64,000 nt of DNA from Aliagarivorans taiwanensis DSM 22990 (GCF_000429505.1 NZ_AUBZ01000021.1:1-64000), one strand, 5' to 3'. Shown: positions 17,266 to 27,224, numbered from the stretch's first letter. The notes: a model not told the origin generated them from the sequence alone. Translations and numbers: made by a program.

Positions 17266-18438
17266 TTACTGGGCAATGATTAGCGCTTGCTCTACCCCCT
17301 CAATGGCAGGTTTTTGCTTAAGATCTTGGTCAAACAGTAAGGGCCAGTCATCGTGCCCGGTGTGATGTGGGATCCAGCTATCGGCATCACTGACGCCCCA
17401 GAACGACACGCCGCCCTGTTGCTCACTAGGCACTTCCTCAAGATACGCAGCCACGATTTGCTGATAGCGCTCTAGCTGCTGCTCGGCCATCGCTGCAGTG
17501 AAGCGGGAGTTTTGCCCATTCGGGTTCATCTTCAGGTCTAATTCAGTGATCTTAACCAGCAGACCGGTTGCGGCGGCGCGGCGAAAGGCACTGCGAATGT
17601 TGGTGATATCAGGCCAGTTGTAATCGACATGCATCTGAAAGCCGATGCCATCTATGGGCACATTGTCAGCCAGCAAGCCTTCGACCATGGTTATTAACGC
17701 ATCCATCTTAGGGCCATTGGCCGAGATGTTGTAGTCGTTGTAATAGAGAGGCACGCTGCTGTCGGCCTGATGCGCCGTGCGAAAAGCCGCAGCGATAAAA
17801 TCCGCGCCTAAGTTCTGATAGAGCACAGAGTTACGGTAAGGATAGGTTGCGGCACTATCACCACAGTAACTGTCATTGGCGCTGGCACAATCCGATAGTG
17901 CCTCATTCACCACATCCCAGCTAACTACCTTGCCGTTAAAGTGGGAGGCCACATTGGTGACATGATCATCCAACATCGCCTGCCATTGCCCGGCATCGCC
18001 GTCGAACTGCTCCATCCATGTTGGCATCTGCGAGTGCCATACTAAGGCGTGACCGTGCACTGTTAGGTTGTTATCCAGCGCCCACTGAACCAGCTGATCG
18101 GCCCACTGCCACTCAAACACGCCTTGCGCGGGCTGAAGGTAACTGGATTTCATGATGTTCTCAGCGGTGATTTGGCTAAAGTGCTGAACCACCACATCTT
18201 GCAAGTCAGGCCGCTGTAAGATGTCGTTGGAAAAGTAGTCATAGTAGGCAGCGGGCACCGCAACGCCCAGATGAATGTCAGTTAAGGCCTTCAAGCTTTC
18301 AACCATCGGCTCTCTGATTGGCTCATCGCCGCCTTGATCGCCCCCGCTACTGCCCCCACAAGCGGCGAGGCTTAAGCTCATTACAATCAGTGACTTACGA
18401 AATAAATTATTGACTAAATCTGTGTCTAACACGGGCAT
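17266..18438 (-). CDS. Endo-1,4-beta-xylanase, GH10, lipoprotein
   Basis: A 390-residue secreted hydrolase that cuts the xylan backbone. The signal sequence ends in lipobox LAAC, followed by a Gly/Ser/Asp linker (GGSSGGDQGG), so it is probably anchored to the outer membrane. The single GH10 domain has the family markers ENIMKSSYLQP and HALVWHSQMP. The acid/base Glu is in WDVVNEAL (near 180), and the nucleophile Glu in ITELDL (near 290). Length fits a single-domain GH10 without a binding module. No other xylan genes are adjacent. An alternative GTG start at 18432 would have better ribosome-site spacing. Confidence 0.92.
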   Translation of the reverse strand: MPVLDTDLVNNLFRKSLIVMSLSLAACGGSSGGDQGGDEPIREPMVESLKALTDIHLGVAVPAAYYDYFSNDILQRPDLQDVVVQHFSQITAENIMKSSYLQPAQGVFEWQWADQLVQWALDNNLTVHGHALVWHSQMPTWMEQFDGDAGQWQAMLDDHVTNVASHFNGKVVSWDVVNEALSDCASANDSYCGDSAATYPYRNSVLYQNLGADFIAAAFRTAHQADSSVPLYYNDYNISANGPKMDALITMVEGLLADNVPIDGIGFQMHVDYNWPDITNIRSAFRRAAATGLLVKITELDLKMNPNGQNSRFTAAMAEQQLERYQQIVAAYLEEVPSEQQGGVSFWGVSDADSWIPHHTGHDDWPLLFDQDLKQKPAIEGVEQALIIAQ

Positions 18439-18586
18439 CCTTACTCATAGCTAACGTTACTCAGTCAGTTAAAAACAATTCCCCAACATGCTGTATTGCG
18501 AAAGCCTTTATTGAGTTTTACGATATCTATCTTCGTGAGCTAGCTGCCAAAGCGCTGATACCTCACGCTTAATAATTACCCGCCTT

Positions 18587-19822
18587 TCATTGATTGTGTG
18601 AGCCCACAGCCACTTTTGGGCTAGTCGTAGCTCGGACTTGTGTTTGCTGGTGTCTACGCGCGACGGCGGCGATAGCCAATACCCCGCAAGAGGCCGCCAC
18701 AACCATCACCAACGAGATCGATGGCCAGCCAAACACACTCCACAAAATGGCACCGAGCAGTGGCGTAGCGGCTGCACAAAGCATATAAGGCAGGCTAAGC
18801 ATCCCCGAGATTTGGCCAAAGCCTTTCTTGCCAAACAGCTCACGCAGCAGCACCGGTCGTAAGATGCCAGTCACCCCATAGGCGCTGCCTTGCAGCGCCA
18901 CAAACACAAAGGCCAAATACCAAAACTGCTGCTGCGCAACCAGCAACAGACTGGCAGCGAACAAACAGGCAAACGAGACCATGGTGATTTGCAAGGCGCT
19001 CAGACGATTGCCAGCAAACAGCATCAGCACCCTGCCCAATACCTGCATCAGCCCCACCATCGCCATAAGTTGTACCGCAAGCCCCGCATTGATACCGCTA
19101 GACTCCATCCCCGGGATGAAGAAACTGATAACCAGATAGTGGCCAACGGCAACGGTAGAAAAAGCTGCGGCCACCAGCCCAAACAAACGACGGTCTATCA
19201 CGGGTAGCCGTGTCTTACTGCGACTCGGAGCGTAACGCCCGCGCGTCATATCGCTACCTTGGCGGAGTAGACGTAACCCCAAGTAAAACAGCGGCACCGT
19301 CACCACTAAGGTAAAACCGCCGAGCACTTGCACGGTAGCGGTCCAGCCAAGCTTGTTCACCGCATAGTGACAAAAGGGGTAACTGAGCGTGCCGGCAAAC
19401 CCGGCCATCAGGGTCACCGAGGTGATTACCGAACGCGCTTGCGCTCCCCGGTAACGGGTCAACACACTAAAGCAGGGTTCGTACAGACAACCGGCCGCTG
19501 CGAGGCCAGCAATCAGGCACAGCGCAAGGTATTGCCAGTAGTGGGTAACAGCGCCTAGCGCAAGTAAACACAACCCACCGAGGGTGGCAGATGCGTTTAA
19601 TACCGCTAGCCCCAAGCCCCGGTCTATCAAACAACCGATAAACGGCGCAGCAAGGCCCATCATCAGCATAAAGCTGGTAAATGCGCCGGTGATCAGCGGC
19701 AAACTCCAGTCAAAGTGAGCATGGGTATCGGCGAGTAGTGCTGGGAACGAGTAATACAGCGCCGCCCATAGTAGGGTTTGGGCGCTGCCAATCAGCACAG
19801 TGGACAAACGACTACGGTTCAT
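18587..19822 (-). CDS. MFS transporter at the end of the phn operon
   Basis: A 411-residue major-facilitator protein with about 12 helices and the loop 2-3 region GCLIDRGLG in the MFS position. ATG 19822 (MNRSRLSTVLIG) is the conservative start, 22 bp after the upstream stop. A longer form from 19855 has a GCGAGG ribosome site and would overlap the acyltransferase gene by 11 nt. It is the last gene of the collinear phn series, so transport of a phosphonate or a breakdown product is possible, but no sequence feature proves it. Confidence 0.75.
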   Translation of the reverse strand: MNRSRLSTVLIGSAQTLLWAALYYSFPALLADTHAHFDWSLPLITGAFTSFMLMMGLAAPFIGCLIDRGLGLAVLNASATLGGLCLLALGAVTHYWQYLALCLIAGLAAAGCLYEPCFSVLTRYRGAQARSVITSVTLMAGFAGTLSYPFCHYAVNKLGWTATVQVLGGFTLVVTVPLFYLGLRLLRQGSDMTRGRYAPSRSKTRLPVIDRRLFGLVAAAFSTVAVGHYLVISFFIPGMESSGINAGLAVQLMAMVGLMQVLGRVLMLFAGNRLSALQITMVSFACLFAASLLLVAQQQFWYLAFVFVALQGSAYGVTGILRPVLLRELFGKKGFGQISGMLSLPYMLCAAATPLLGAILWSVFGWPSISLVMVVAASCGVLAIAAVARRHQQTQVRATTSPKVAVGSHNQ

Positions 19823-19844
19823 GGCTACGTGACAGTTTGAAAAC

Positions 19845-20492
19845 TCACAAGCCATCGGCCTCGCAAGCGCTCAGAAACTCACCGGTGTCCTTTTGGAACA
19901 GGGGCAGCGCTGCCGCGATCTGCTGATCGCTCCAATTCCACCAGGCGATAGCGTCTAGCCGCGGGCCAAAACTTGGGTCGGCAAAACGCTCACGCAGCAC
20001 CTTGGCGGGATTGCCCACCACAATCGACCACGCAGGCACGTCCTTTGTCACTACACTGCCCGCGCCGATAATCGCGCCATTGCCGACCTTGATACCCGGG
20101 AGCAAGATGGCGCCGTGGCCAATCCACACATCGTGGCCGATTTCGACCCGATCTTGTTCGCGCCAATCGAAGATCTCTTGATCGAGGGCAGCGGGGTCCT
20201 CTGCCAAACCAAACTTTCCCGGTCGGTAGGTAAAATGGTGCAAGGTTGGGCGCCACCACGGGTGATTGCTGGGGTTGATACGCACACTCGAGGCGATAGA
20301 GGTGAATTTGCCCACCTTGGTAAACATTAGGTCGCTGTCGTTTTGGATGTAGCTGTAATCCCCCATCTCAACGTTGTTAAGAATGCAACGCTCACCCACT
20401 TCGACCCAGCGCCCCCAGTTACAGGCGTGTACCTTGGCGCTGTCGGCGATCTTTGGGATCTCAGATAAGGTTGCCGATAAAGGCTGGTTCAT
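19845..20492 (-). CDS. Phosphonate-associated hexapeptide acyltransferase
   Basis: A 215-residue left-handed beta-helix transferase. Imperfect hexapeptide repeats run through residues 15-75 and 115-165 (IGHDVWIGHGAILLPGIKVG, then GAIIGAGSVVTKDV), and VVGNPAKVLRERF closes the domain as in xenobiotic acetyltransferases. Its position directly after phnP, with an ATGA overlap (20489-20492), matches the hexapeptide family found within C-P lyase operons. The acyl donor is probably acetyl-CoA; the acceptor (perhaps an aminophosphonate) is not known from sequence. Confidence 0.85.
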   Translation of the reverse strand: MNQPLSATLSEIPKIADSAKVHACNWGRWVEVGERCILNNVEMGDYSYIQNDSDLMFTKVGKFTSIASSVRINPSNHPWWRPTLHHFTYRPGKFGLAEDPAALDQEIFDWREQDRVEIGHDVWIGHGAILLPGIKVGNGAIIGAGSVVTKDVPAWSIVVGNPAKVLRERFADPSFGPRLDAIAWWNWSDQQIAAALPLFQKDTGEFLSACEADGL

Positions 20493-21274
20493 AGCTCAAA
20501 CTCCTGTCCATCTGCGGCGACCGATAACGATTCATCAAATCGATCGCCATGTTCCATAATCCAACGTTCAAAATGATGCCCAATGTGGGTTAACACCACA
20601 CGCCGGGGCCGCAACTGTTCGCGTATCTCTAGTATCTGCTCAAGGCAGCTATGGTTAAGCGGGCGTAACTTGCTCTCGCCAGGCGGGTAGCCGCAGTCGA
20701 TTATCAGCGTGTCGATGGGGTGTAGTTTTAGCCACGCTAACGAGTCGCGAGGTAAACCGGCGGTATCGGTAAGGTAGGCAAGGCGCCGCGGCGCTTCATC
20801 GCCAGATGCGGCGATCCGTTCGAACACATAGCCGAGGGTTGGCTTGCTGTGCGCTAGGCTAAGCGGGGTAATCGTCAGACCGGCCAGCTTAAAACTTGAT
20901 TGGGGCTGTAGCGGCGGCTTAAACGCCAAGATCCCGCTATGTTTGTACAAATCATCACAGCCGTTGGCGTCGCTCGGACCAAACACCGGGATGACCTCCC
21001 CCTCGCCCCAACGCAGATCAAACAGTGCCGATACGTGGTCCATATGGTAGTGCGTCAGCAGCACCGACTCGATGCTTCCGGCGGGAAAGCGCTGCTGTAG
21101 ATCTTTGGCATTAGCGTCGATGAGTAAATATTTGCCGTCAGTAACGCTTATCGCCGCAGAGCAGTGTTTGCGTTGAAACTGAGGCTGACAGCGTGCGCGT
21201 TGGCAGGCCTTGCAATCACAGCCATAAACCGGGATTGTCGCGGCATTGCCGGTACCCAGCAGAGTGAGTTTCAT
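20489..21274 (-). CDS. phnP: PhnP phosphoribosyl cyclic phosphodiesterase
   Basis: A 261-residue metallo-beta-lactamase-fold enzyme that opens 5-phosphoribosyl 1,2-cyclic phosphate, the C-P lyase product, to ribose 1,5-bisphosphate. The metal motif is THYHMDH (about residue 74), and a Cys-rich structural site (GCDCKACQRARC) lies near residues 18-29, as in E. coli PhnP. Further His ligands are in LTHIGHH. ATG 21274 has GGAGGT 6 nt upstream and overlaps the phnN stop by ATGA; the longer frame starts inside phnN. Confidence 0.93.
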   Translation of the reverse strand: MKLTLLGTGNAATIPVYGCDCKACQRARCQPQFQRKHCSAAISVTDGKYLLIDANAKDLQQRFPAGSIESVLLTHYHMDHVSALFDLRWGEGEVIPVFGPSDANGCDDLYKHSGILAFKPPLQPQSSFKLAGLTITPLSLAHSKPTLGYVFERIAASGDEAPRRLAYLTDTAGLPRDSLAWLKLHPIDTLIIDCGYPPGESKLRPLNHSCLEQILEIREQLRPRRVVLTHIGHHFERWIMEHGDRFDESLSVAADGQEFEL

Positions 21275-21864
21275 CGCACCTCCTCGACCGCCGTCCCACA
21301 CTCTACGCTGGTAGCGCGTGCGCGGCTTTTGACCCAAGGGTGGCGAGTAAACTGCGTTAAGGTATCCATTCTGTCTCCTGCACTGTTAATCAAGATAGCG
21401 TCATCCGGGCGAAGCTTACGAAACTGTTCAGCCCGCTCAATACGGGCACGTATCTCGTTTTCACTTTCGCGCCCTCGCACCCGCAAGCGCTCAATCAAGG
21501 TAGCATTATCCACATCGATCACCACCGGCTGCAGTGCAAAGCTAAATTCTCGACTGAGCTTCTCCCAATAGCCACGTGAGCCATTGACCATCACATCAAA
21601 GCCAGCGCTTAGCCAAAGCTCCAACTCCTTGCCGACCGCATACTCAAGCCCATTGGCTTGCCAGTACAAACTAAACAAGCCCCCTGCCCGGCGCTGTTGA
21701 AACTCATCGGCGCTCAGTGCGATATGGTTCTCTCCACCTGCATCGGCGTGGCGGGTGATATAACGATGGGCAACCAGGATCTGGGTATGGGCTCTGATGC
21801 CATCGAGGAAGCAGTCTTTGCCCGCCCCTGACGGCCCCATCAGATAATAAAGCGTACCGTGCAT
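21271..21864 (-). CDS. phnN: PhnN ribose 1,5-bisphosphokinase
   Basis: A 197-residue guanylate-kinase-like P-loop enzyme converting ribose 1,5-bisphosphate to PRPP, the last step of the C-P lyase pathway. The Walker A motif is GPSGAGKD near residue 10, followed by the substrate region HRYITRHADAGGENHIAL and the lid-like RVRGRESENEIRARI. ATG 21864 is preferred over the TTG one codon earlier. It lies between phnM and phnP and overlaps phnP by ATGA. Confidence 0.93.
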   Translation of the reverse strand: MHGTLYYLMGPSGAGKDCFLDGIRAHTQILVAHRYITRHADAGGENHIALSADEFQQRRAGGLFSLYWQANGLEYAVGKELELWLSAGFDVMVNGSRGYWEKLSREFSFALQPVVIDVDNATLIERLRVRGRESENEIRARIERAEQFRKLRPDDAILINSAGDRMDTLTQFTRHPWVKSRARATSVECGTAVEEVR

Positions 21865-21885
21865 CAATTTCTTTGCTCCGCTTAG

Positions 21886-23022
21886 CTAGAACACCTGACG
21901 GCCATTGCGCCATACGTGGGTGACATAGGGACTGCCATGGTGCAGATGACACAACAGCAGATCGGCCCGTTTGCCCTCGGCGATAAGCCCGCGATCTTCC
22001 AGTAACAGCGCTTGTGCGGGGTTATAGGTAGCCAGCCGAGTGGCCTTCACCATGTCGTAGTCATTACTCTCATCGCTACTCAGGGCAAAGATTGCGTTGA
22101 GCAAACTTGCTGGGTAGTAATCGGAAGAGAGAATGTCTAACACGCCCATACTAGCGAGCTGGTGCGCCGCAACGTTCCCCGAATGAGAACCGCCCCGCAC
22201 CACATTCGGTGCGCCCATTAGCACCTGCATGCCAAGTTGGTGGGAGCGCACTGCTGCATCAACGGTGGTGGGAAACTCCGCAATCGCCATGCCCAGCTCC
22301 CGGGATTCATTAACATGCTCCAGAGTAGCGTCATCGTGGGAGGCCATTGGGATTACTAAATCGCGGCAACGCTCACTCACCGCCACGCGATTGGGGCGCG
22401 ACCACTGCTCAGACAGCGCAACCTGTTCCTGCTCGAAGTGCTGTAGCTCGGCGTCGCTGAACTTATACTTGCCTTGATAGTACTCACGGTACTTCTCGAC
22501 ATTAACAAACTGGCGTTGTCCCGGGGCGTGGTCCATCAGTGACACTAGCTTGATAGCATCGACGTCTGCGTAACGCTCGAACATACCCAACGTGGTGCTA
22601 TGGGGCAGCTCACAGCGCAGATGCAGAAAGTGGTCAGCGCGGTTTACCCCGCGTTTTTGGCTCTCCACCACTGTTTCGATCAGCTTATCGACGTTTTTGC
22701 TTCGATCGCCGGTACCGCGGTAATCGCCCAACGCTACCGCATCGAGCACCGTGGTGATGCCCGCCCCTACCACCTGCGCATCGTGGGCGCTCATGGCCGA
22801 AAATGGCGGCCAGTCCACTTTGGGACGCGGGGTGAAGTACTGCTCGAGATTATCGGTATGCAGTTCAATCAGCCCCGGGATCAACCAGCCCCCTTCACCA
22901 TCGTAGGCGCTGGGGTGTTGCGATGGGCTATCAGCTAGGCTCACGATCCCTTGCTTGTTAAACTCAATGGAACCGCGCACCACTTCGTTTTCGAGCACCA
23001 TGTTGATATTTGTAATGATCAT
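21886..23022 (-). CDS. phnM: PhnM alpha-D-ribose 1-methylphosphonate 5-triphosphate diphosphatase
   Basis: A 378-residue amidohydrolase-superfamily enzyme, the same length as E. coli PhnM. It removes pyrophosphate from the phosphonate-ribose triphosphate made by PhnGHIL. Metal ligands are visible in LIELHTDNLE, LVSLMDHAPGQRQF, ASHDDATLEHV and LSSDYYP. ATG 23022 is used because the frame upstream of it lies inside phnL; it begins 7 bp after the phnL stop. Confidence 0.95.
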   Translation of the reverse strand: MIITNINMVLENEVVRGSIEFNKQGIVSLADSPSQHPSAYDGEGGWLIPGLIELHTDNLEQYFTPRPKVDWPPFSAMSAHDAQVVGAGITTVLDAVALGDYRGTGDRSKNVDKLIETVVESQKRGVNRADHFLHLRCELPHSTTLGMFERYADVDAIKLVSLMDHAPGQRQFVNVEKYREYYQGKYKFSDAELQHFEQEQVALSEQWSRPNRVAVSERCRDLVIPMASHDDATLEHVNESRELGMAIAEFPTTVDAAVRSHQLGMQVLMGAPNVVRGGSHSGNVAAHQLASMGVLDILSSDYYPASLLNAIFALSSDESNDYDMVKATRLATYNPAQALLLEDRGLIAEGKRADLLLCHLHHGSPYVTHVWRNGRQVF

Positions 23023-23029
23023 CGCACTA

Positions 23030-23734
23030 CTACCCCTGCACCGTCGCATCTTGCGTACTCAAGTCATAGAGTCGGTCAGCAACCTGCTCACGTACCTGAC
23101 TGTCATGAAAAATGCCGACAACAGCGGCGCCGCGTTGTTTGGCTTGGTCGATAAGCTCTACCACTGCGCTCGCGTTGGTACTGTCTAAGGATGCAGTGGG
23201 CTCATCGAGCAGTAGCACTGGATAATCGAGGACAAAACCGCGAGCGATGTTCACCCGTTGCTGCTCACCACCGGAGAAGGTGGCTGGGGCCAAGGCCCAC
23301 AGATGTGAAGGCACGTTTAGGCGCTCCAGTAGCTGTTGGGCCTTGCGCTTGGCCTGTTTGGCATCGCCGCCGACATCCAGCAATGGTTGCATTACCACAT
23401 CCAAGGCACTGACTCGTGGGATCGCCCGTAAAAACTGGCTTACCCAACCGATGGTGTTACGACGAAGCTGTAAAATCGCTCGCGGCGTAGCGGATGCAAT
23501 GTCCAGCCAATAACCATCTGCTTGCACCTCAATCCGCCCACTATCGACCAAGTAGTTGCCGTACAGTGCGCGTAACAGGGTTGATTTACCCGAACCTGAG
23601 CGTCCGTTTAGCACCAAGCATTCCCCTTGATTGACGCTAAAACTGGCCTGTGTGAGCACCGGCAGTTCCACGCCTCCTTGGTTATGCAATACAAAGCGTT
23701 TGCTTACCTCACTCGCTCTGAGCATGGTTTCCAT
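23030..23734 (-). CDS. phnL: PhnL, C-P lyase ABC-type subunit
   Basis: A 234-residue ABC ATPase-like protein needed with PhnG, H and I for coupling phosphonate to ribose triphosphate. Walker [13 protein letters not shown] near residue 40, signature [15 protein letters not shown] near 155, and Walker [13 protein letters not shown]. It has no membrane partner, as expected for PhnL rather than an importer subunit. It follows phnK by 11 bp. Confidence 0.94.
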   Translation of the reverse strand: METMLRASEVSKRFVLHNQGGVELPVLTQASFSVNQGECLVLNGRSGSGKSTLLRALYGNYLVDSGRIEVQADGYWLDIASATPRAILQLRRNTIGWVSQFLRAIPRVSALDVVMQPLLDVGGDAKQAKRKAQQLLERLNVPSHLWALAPATFSGGEQQRVNIARGFVLDYPVLLLDEPTASLDSTNASAVVELIDQAKQRGAAVVGIFHDSQVREQVADRLYDLSTQDATVQG

Positions 23735-23745
23735 TCCAGATATCC

Positions 23746-24597
23746 TTAATTTTGAAGAACCGAAGACACCAATAGTTGGGTATAGGGATGTTGTGGGTCG
23801 TCTAACACCTGATCGGTGAGCCCTGATTCGACCACCCGGCTCTGTTTCATTACCATGAGTCGATCGGCCAACAGGCGCGCTACCGCAAGGTCGTGGGTGA
23901 CGATAATCACCGACAGGTTTAGCTCGTTGACCAAGCGACGTAGCAAATCGAGAAGGCGCGCCTGTACCGATACGTCCAAGCCGCCGGTGGGTTCGTCCAT
24001 AAAAATCAGCTGGGGATGAGTGACCAGATTACGGGCAATCTGCAAGCGCTGCTGCATGCCACCGGAGAAGGTGGTCGGCATATCATCTACCCGCCCCTGA
24101 TCGATCTCCACATCCGACAGCCAGCGCAGTGCTTGTTCGCGAATACTGCCATAGTGGCTAAGGCCCTTGGCCATTAGTCGCTCGCCAATATTGCCACCGG
24201 CAGACACGCGGGGCCGCAGCCCATCCATAGGATGTTGGTGGACCACGCCCCACTCAGTGCGCAGCAGACGCCTGCGCTCACTCTCGGGCATGCCATAGAG
24301 ATCATTCATTTGATCGCCTTGATCACCTTTTACAGTACCGCGATACAAAACAGAACCTGCGTCTGGTTTAAGGCGCCCCGACAAGGCTTGCAGCAAGGTA
24401 CTCTTGCCCGAGCCAGACTCACCGACAATCCCCAGCACCTCTCCGGGGTAGAGATCGAAACTGACCTCGCTGAAGCCCTTGCCCGGTGCATAGAGCTTGC
24501 TCAGTGCGTCCACCACCAGCAGTGGGCGGTCGGCTTGGCCGTGGATCTTTTGCTGAACGGGACCAGATTTTGAGATGACTGAATTCATCGCTGTCAT
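23746..24597 (-). CDS. phnK: PhnK, C-P lyase ABC-type subunit
   Basis: A 283-residue ABC ATPase that binds the C-P lyase core complex in the characterised system. Walker [16 protein letters not shown] near residue 57, signature [16 protein letters not shown], Walker [13 protein letters not shown] and the switch His in [11 protein letters not shown]. About 20 extra residues precede the conserved start; a second ATG at 24588 would shorten it by three. Its start overlaps the phnJ stop by 4 nt, so the two are translationally coupled. Confidence 0.94.
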   Translation of the reverse strand: MTAMNSVISKSGPVQQKIHGQADRPLLVVDALSKLYAPGKGFSEVSFDLYPGEVLGIVGESGSGKSTLLQALSGRLKPDAGSVLYRGTVKGDQGDQMNDLYGMPESERRRLLRTEWGVVHQHPMDGLRPRVSAGGNIGERLMAKGLSHYGSIREQALRWLSDVEIDQGRVDDMPTTFSGGMQQRLQIARNLVTHPQLIFMDEPTGGLDVSVQARLLDLLRRLVNELNLSVIIVTHDLAVARLLADRLMVMKQSRVVESGLTDQVLDDPQHPYTQLLVSSVLQN

Positions 24598-25472
24598 TGT
24601 GGGCGCTCCTCGTCACTACTTAGCGGCTTGTTGCTCTGCTGCTGGCCGCGGCAGTAATCGGTGTCAGAACAGATAAACACACTGCCCCCTTGGTCATCGA
24701 TAACCACCTCATCGAGGAAGGACTCGGTCGAACCACAGATACTGCAGGGCTCATCCCAACGCTGCACTTCAAAGGGGTAGTCATCGAACTCAAGGCTCTG
24801 CACCTCGGTATGGGGCGGAATGGCGTAGATGCGTTTCTCGCGCCCAGCACCAAACAGTTGCAACGCAGGCGAGTTATCCATCTTGGGATTGTCGAATTTG
24901 GGAATCGGTGACGGGTCCATAATGTAGCGGCCGTTCACCTTGACCGGATAGGCATAAGCGGTGGCGATATGCCCATACTTGGCAACATCTTCGTAGAGCT
25001 TGACCTGCATAATCCCGTACTCTTCCAGGGCATGCATCTTGCGGGTCTCGGTCTCGCGCGGCTCGATAAAGCGCAGCGGCTCAGGGATTGGTACCTGATA
25101 CACCAAAATCTGCTCACTCGCCAACGGCGCTTCCGGGATGCGGTGGCGGGTCTGGATAATGCTCGCCTCGGCGGTTTTTTCTGTGGTAGCGGCTTCCGCG
25201 ACGTTTTCGAAGAAGGCGCGAATGGATACCGCATTGGTAGTGTCATCGGCGCCTTGGTCAATCACCTTCAGGGTATCTTGTTGGCCAATGATTGCCGCTG
25301 TGACCTGCACCCCGCCGGTTCCCCAGCCATAGGGCATCGGCATCTCGCGCCCACCGAAGGGGACTTGATAACCGGGTATCGCCACCGCCTTGAGGATGGC
25401 GCGACGGATCATCCGTTTGGTTTGCTCATCTAGGTAGGCGTAGTTGTAACCGCTATTAAGTTGCTCAGTCAT
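24594..25472 (-). CDS. phnJ: PhnJ, C-P lyase radical-SAM enzyme
   Basis: The 292-residue subunit that breaks the carbon-phosphorus bond with a 4Fe-4S cluster and S-adenosylmethionine. The four essential cysteines are all present near the C-terminus with spacing C-x2-C-x21-C-x5-C (CSIC, then FICSDTDYC), the same as in E. coli PhnJ. The conserved N-terminal part includes LDEQTKRMIRRAILKAVAIP and GREMPMPYGWGTGG. The start overlaps phnI by 8 nt and the end overlaps phnK by 4 nt. Confidence 0.96.
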   Translation of the reverse strand: MTEQLNSGYNYAYLDEQTKRMIRRAILKAVAIPGYQVPFGGREMPMPYGWGTGGVQVTAAIIGQQDTLKVIDQGADDTTNAVSIRAFFENVAEAATTEKTAEASIIQTRHRIPEAPLASEQILVYQVPIPEPLRFIEPRETETRKMHALEEYGIMQVKLYEDVAKYGHIATAYAYPVKVNGRYIMDPSPIPKFDNPKMDNSPALQLFGAGREKRIYAIPPHTEVQSLEFDDYPFEVQRWDEPCSICGSTESFLDEVVIDDQGGSVFICSDTDYCRGQQQSNKPLSSDEERPQ

Positions 25473-26631
25473 CTTGCTCCTCCTGTGAAGCGGTGGGCTC
25501 AGCTTGAGGCGCTTTGGCCAGTTGCTGGTCGTAGGCCTTGTGTAGATCGCGTAGCAAGGCCAACTCTGATTGGAAGTCCACGTAATGGGGCAACTTCAGG
25601 TGTGAGACAAAGCCTGCAGCCTCGACATTGTCGGCATGGGCCAGTACAAATTCTTCATCCTGAGCGGGGCCATCGACCGCTTCGCCACGTTCGCGTGATT
25701 GCAGGGCGCGATCGACCAAGGCCATCGACATCGCTTTGCGCTCGGTAAAGCCCATACTCAGGCCATAACCACGGGTAAAGCGCGCCCGTTGCTGCTCGCT
25801 GGCCTCGAAGCCGTTAATCATCTGGCACTCGGTCAGCTCTATCTCGCCAATCTCAATCTCAAAGCCGAGCTCCTCACTGTCGAGGAATAAACTAACCTTG
25901 CCGGAGCGGATCTCGCCAGCGAAAGGATGGTTGCGCCCATAGCCGCGCTGGGTGGAATAACCCAAGGCGAGCAAGTAGCCTTCGTCACCGCGCACCAGTT
26001 GCTGCAGGCGGGCGCTGCGGTCGCAAGGGTAATCGATCGGTTGCTCGGTAACATCGCTGGGCGCTTGCTGCTGGTCGTGCTCTTCAACCACCAATTGCAA
26101 ACGCTCCAACATGCTCATCACTTGCGGGCAGCGGGCAAAATCTTGCTCGGGCCGCGTGCGGTAATCTGTGCTTTGCTGTGTGTTTGCTTCTTCGTTTTCC
26201 TTCTCGCTTTGTAGGGAGCTGTCTTCGGCTAACAACGCGAAATCGAGTAAGCGATGGGTGTAGTCGTAGGTTGGCCCTAGCACCTGACCACCGGGCAGAT
26301 CCTTGTAGGCCGCCGAGATGCGTCGTTCCACCTTCATTGCAGCGGTATCTACCGGCTCTAATACAGCCAAGCGCGGCAAGGTAGTGCGATAAGCGCGTAG
26401 TAAGAAGATTGCCTCCACCAAATCGCCAGCAGCTTGCTTGATTGCCAGTGCCGCTAGTTGCTTGTCGTAGATACCGCCCTCAGTCATCACCCGATCTACC
26501 GAACCGGCCAGTTGCTGCTCGATCTGCGCCACTGACAGCTCATCAATGCGGCTATCGCCCCGGCGCTTTTGCGCCTGTAAGCGGTGTGCGGCTGCAATTG
26601 CCTGCTCACCCCCTTTTACTGCTACGTACAT
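25465..26631 (-). CDS. phnI: PhnI, C-P lyase core subunit
   Basis: A 388-residue core subunit that catalyses attack on the ATP ribose (nucleosidase activity) with PhnG, H and L. The conserved start MYVAVKGGEQAI fixes ATG 26631, with AGGTG upstream; the longer frame lies inside phnH. Family stretches include GYSTQRGYGRNHPFAGEIR and LPHYVDFQSELALL. It is about 30 residues longer than E. coli PhnI, mostly from a Gln/Glu-rich insert near 160-200 and an acidic C-terminus. It overlaps phnH by 10 nt. Confidence 0.95.
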   Translation of the reverse strand: MYVAVKGGEQAIAAAHRLQAQKRRGDSRIDELSVAQIEQQLAGSVDRVMTEGGIYDKQLAALAIKQAAGDLVEAIFLLRAYRTTLPRLAVLEPVDTAAMKVERRISAAYKDLPGGQVLGPTYDYTHRLLDFALLAEDSSLQSEKENEEANTQQSTDYRTRPEQDFARCPQVMSMLERLQLVVEEHDQQQAPSDVTEQPIDYPCDRSARLQQLVRGDEGYLLALGYSTQRGYGRNHPFAGEIRSGKVSLFLDSEELGFEIEIGEIELTECQMINGFEASEQQRARFTRGYGLSMGFTERKAMSMALVDRALQSRERGEAVDGPAQDEEFVLAHADNVEAAGFVSHLKLPHYVDFQSELALLRDLHKAYDQQLAKAPQAEPTASQEEQDD

Positions 26632-27224
26632 GCTAACACCTCGACAACGGTGGTTCTTGGTAGAGCCAATAGCTGGTCGCCTGCGACAAACAGCAGATCC
26701 AGCCCTAAGGGAAAGCGTCCTTCGCGCAGCGCGTTGAGCCACGCAGGATCAAGATCGCCCAAACAGATTTGTTTGTGCCCAGAGATGCCCGGGCCACTAA
26801 TCGCCAAGGATAATCCGCGATCAAGTTGATCGACCTCGATGATCACTGTGGCGCTGCGGTCCGGGTACTCCTCAGAGCCGAGGGCAAAGTCCTTGGCCAC
26901 ATAATCGCCATGGTCGCCCCGGCCTATCACCACAAAGCTGGCTGCGTGGGTCTCGTCGACCAGATTTACCCCGCAGTGAAAGTGCAGGTTTGCGCCTATC
27001 TCGGCTTGCGACGCCAAGCGCGGTGATAGCCACAACGGCGTGTTGCCATCGCACAGGCTTAGCACTACCTCGCTGGCGGCGGCGCTCATATCGCCAAAGC
27101 CGGCATGTCGCCCCAAGGTGTGGCGACTGCCCGGCTCAGACAAGGCTGTTAGCACCTGGCGAAAACAGGCCTGAGAGTGGTGAACAACATCACGCATGCC
27201 TTCAGTAATACAGGTTTGTGTCAT
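26622..27224 (-). CDS. phnH: PhnH, C-P lyase core subunit
   Basis: A 200-residue subunit of the PhnGHIJ complex. Family features are the start region HHSQACFRQVLTALSEPG, the LCDGNTPLWLSP stretch, and the C-terminal LDLLFVAGDQLLALPRTT. The protein has a PLP-transferase-like fold in its homologues but no catalytic lysine is expected. It lies between phnG and phnI. Confidence 0.94.
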   Translation of the reverse strand: MTQTCITEGMRDVVHHSQACFRQVLTALSEPGSRHTLGRHAGFGDMSAAASEVVLSLCDGNTPLWLSPRLASQAEIGANLHFHCGVNLVDETHAASFVVIGRGDHGDYVAKDFALGSEEYPDRSATVIIEVDQLDRGLSLAISGPGISGHKQICLGDLDPAWLNALREGRFPLGLDLLFVAGDQLLALPRTTVVEVLACT

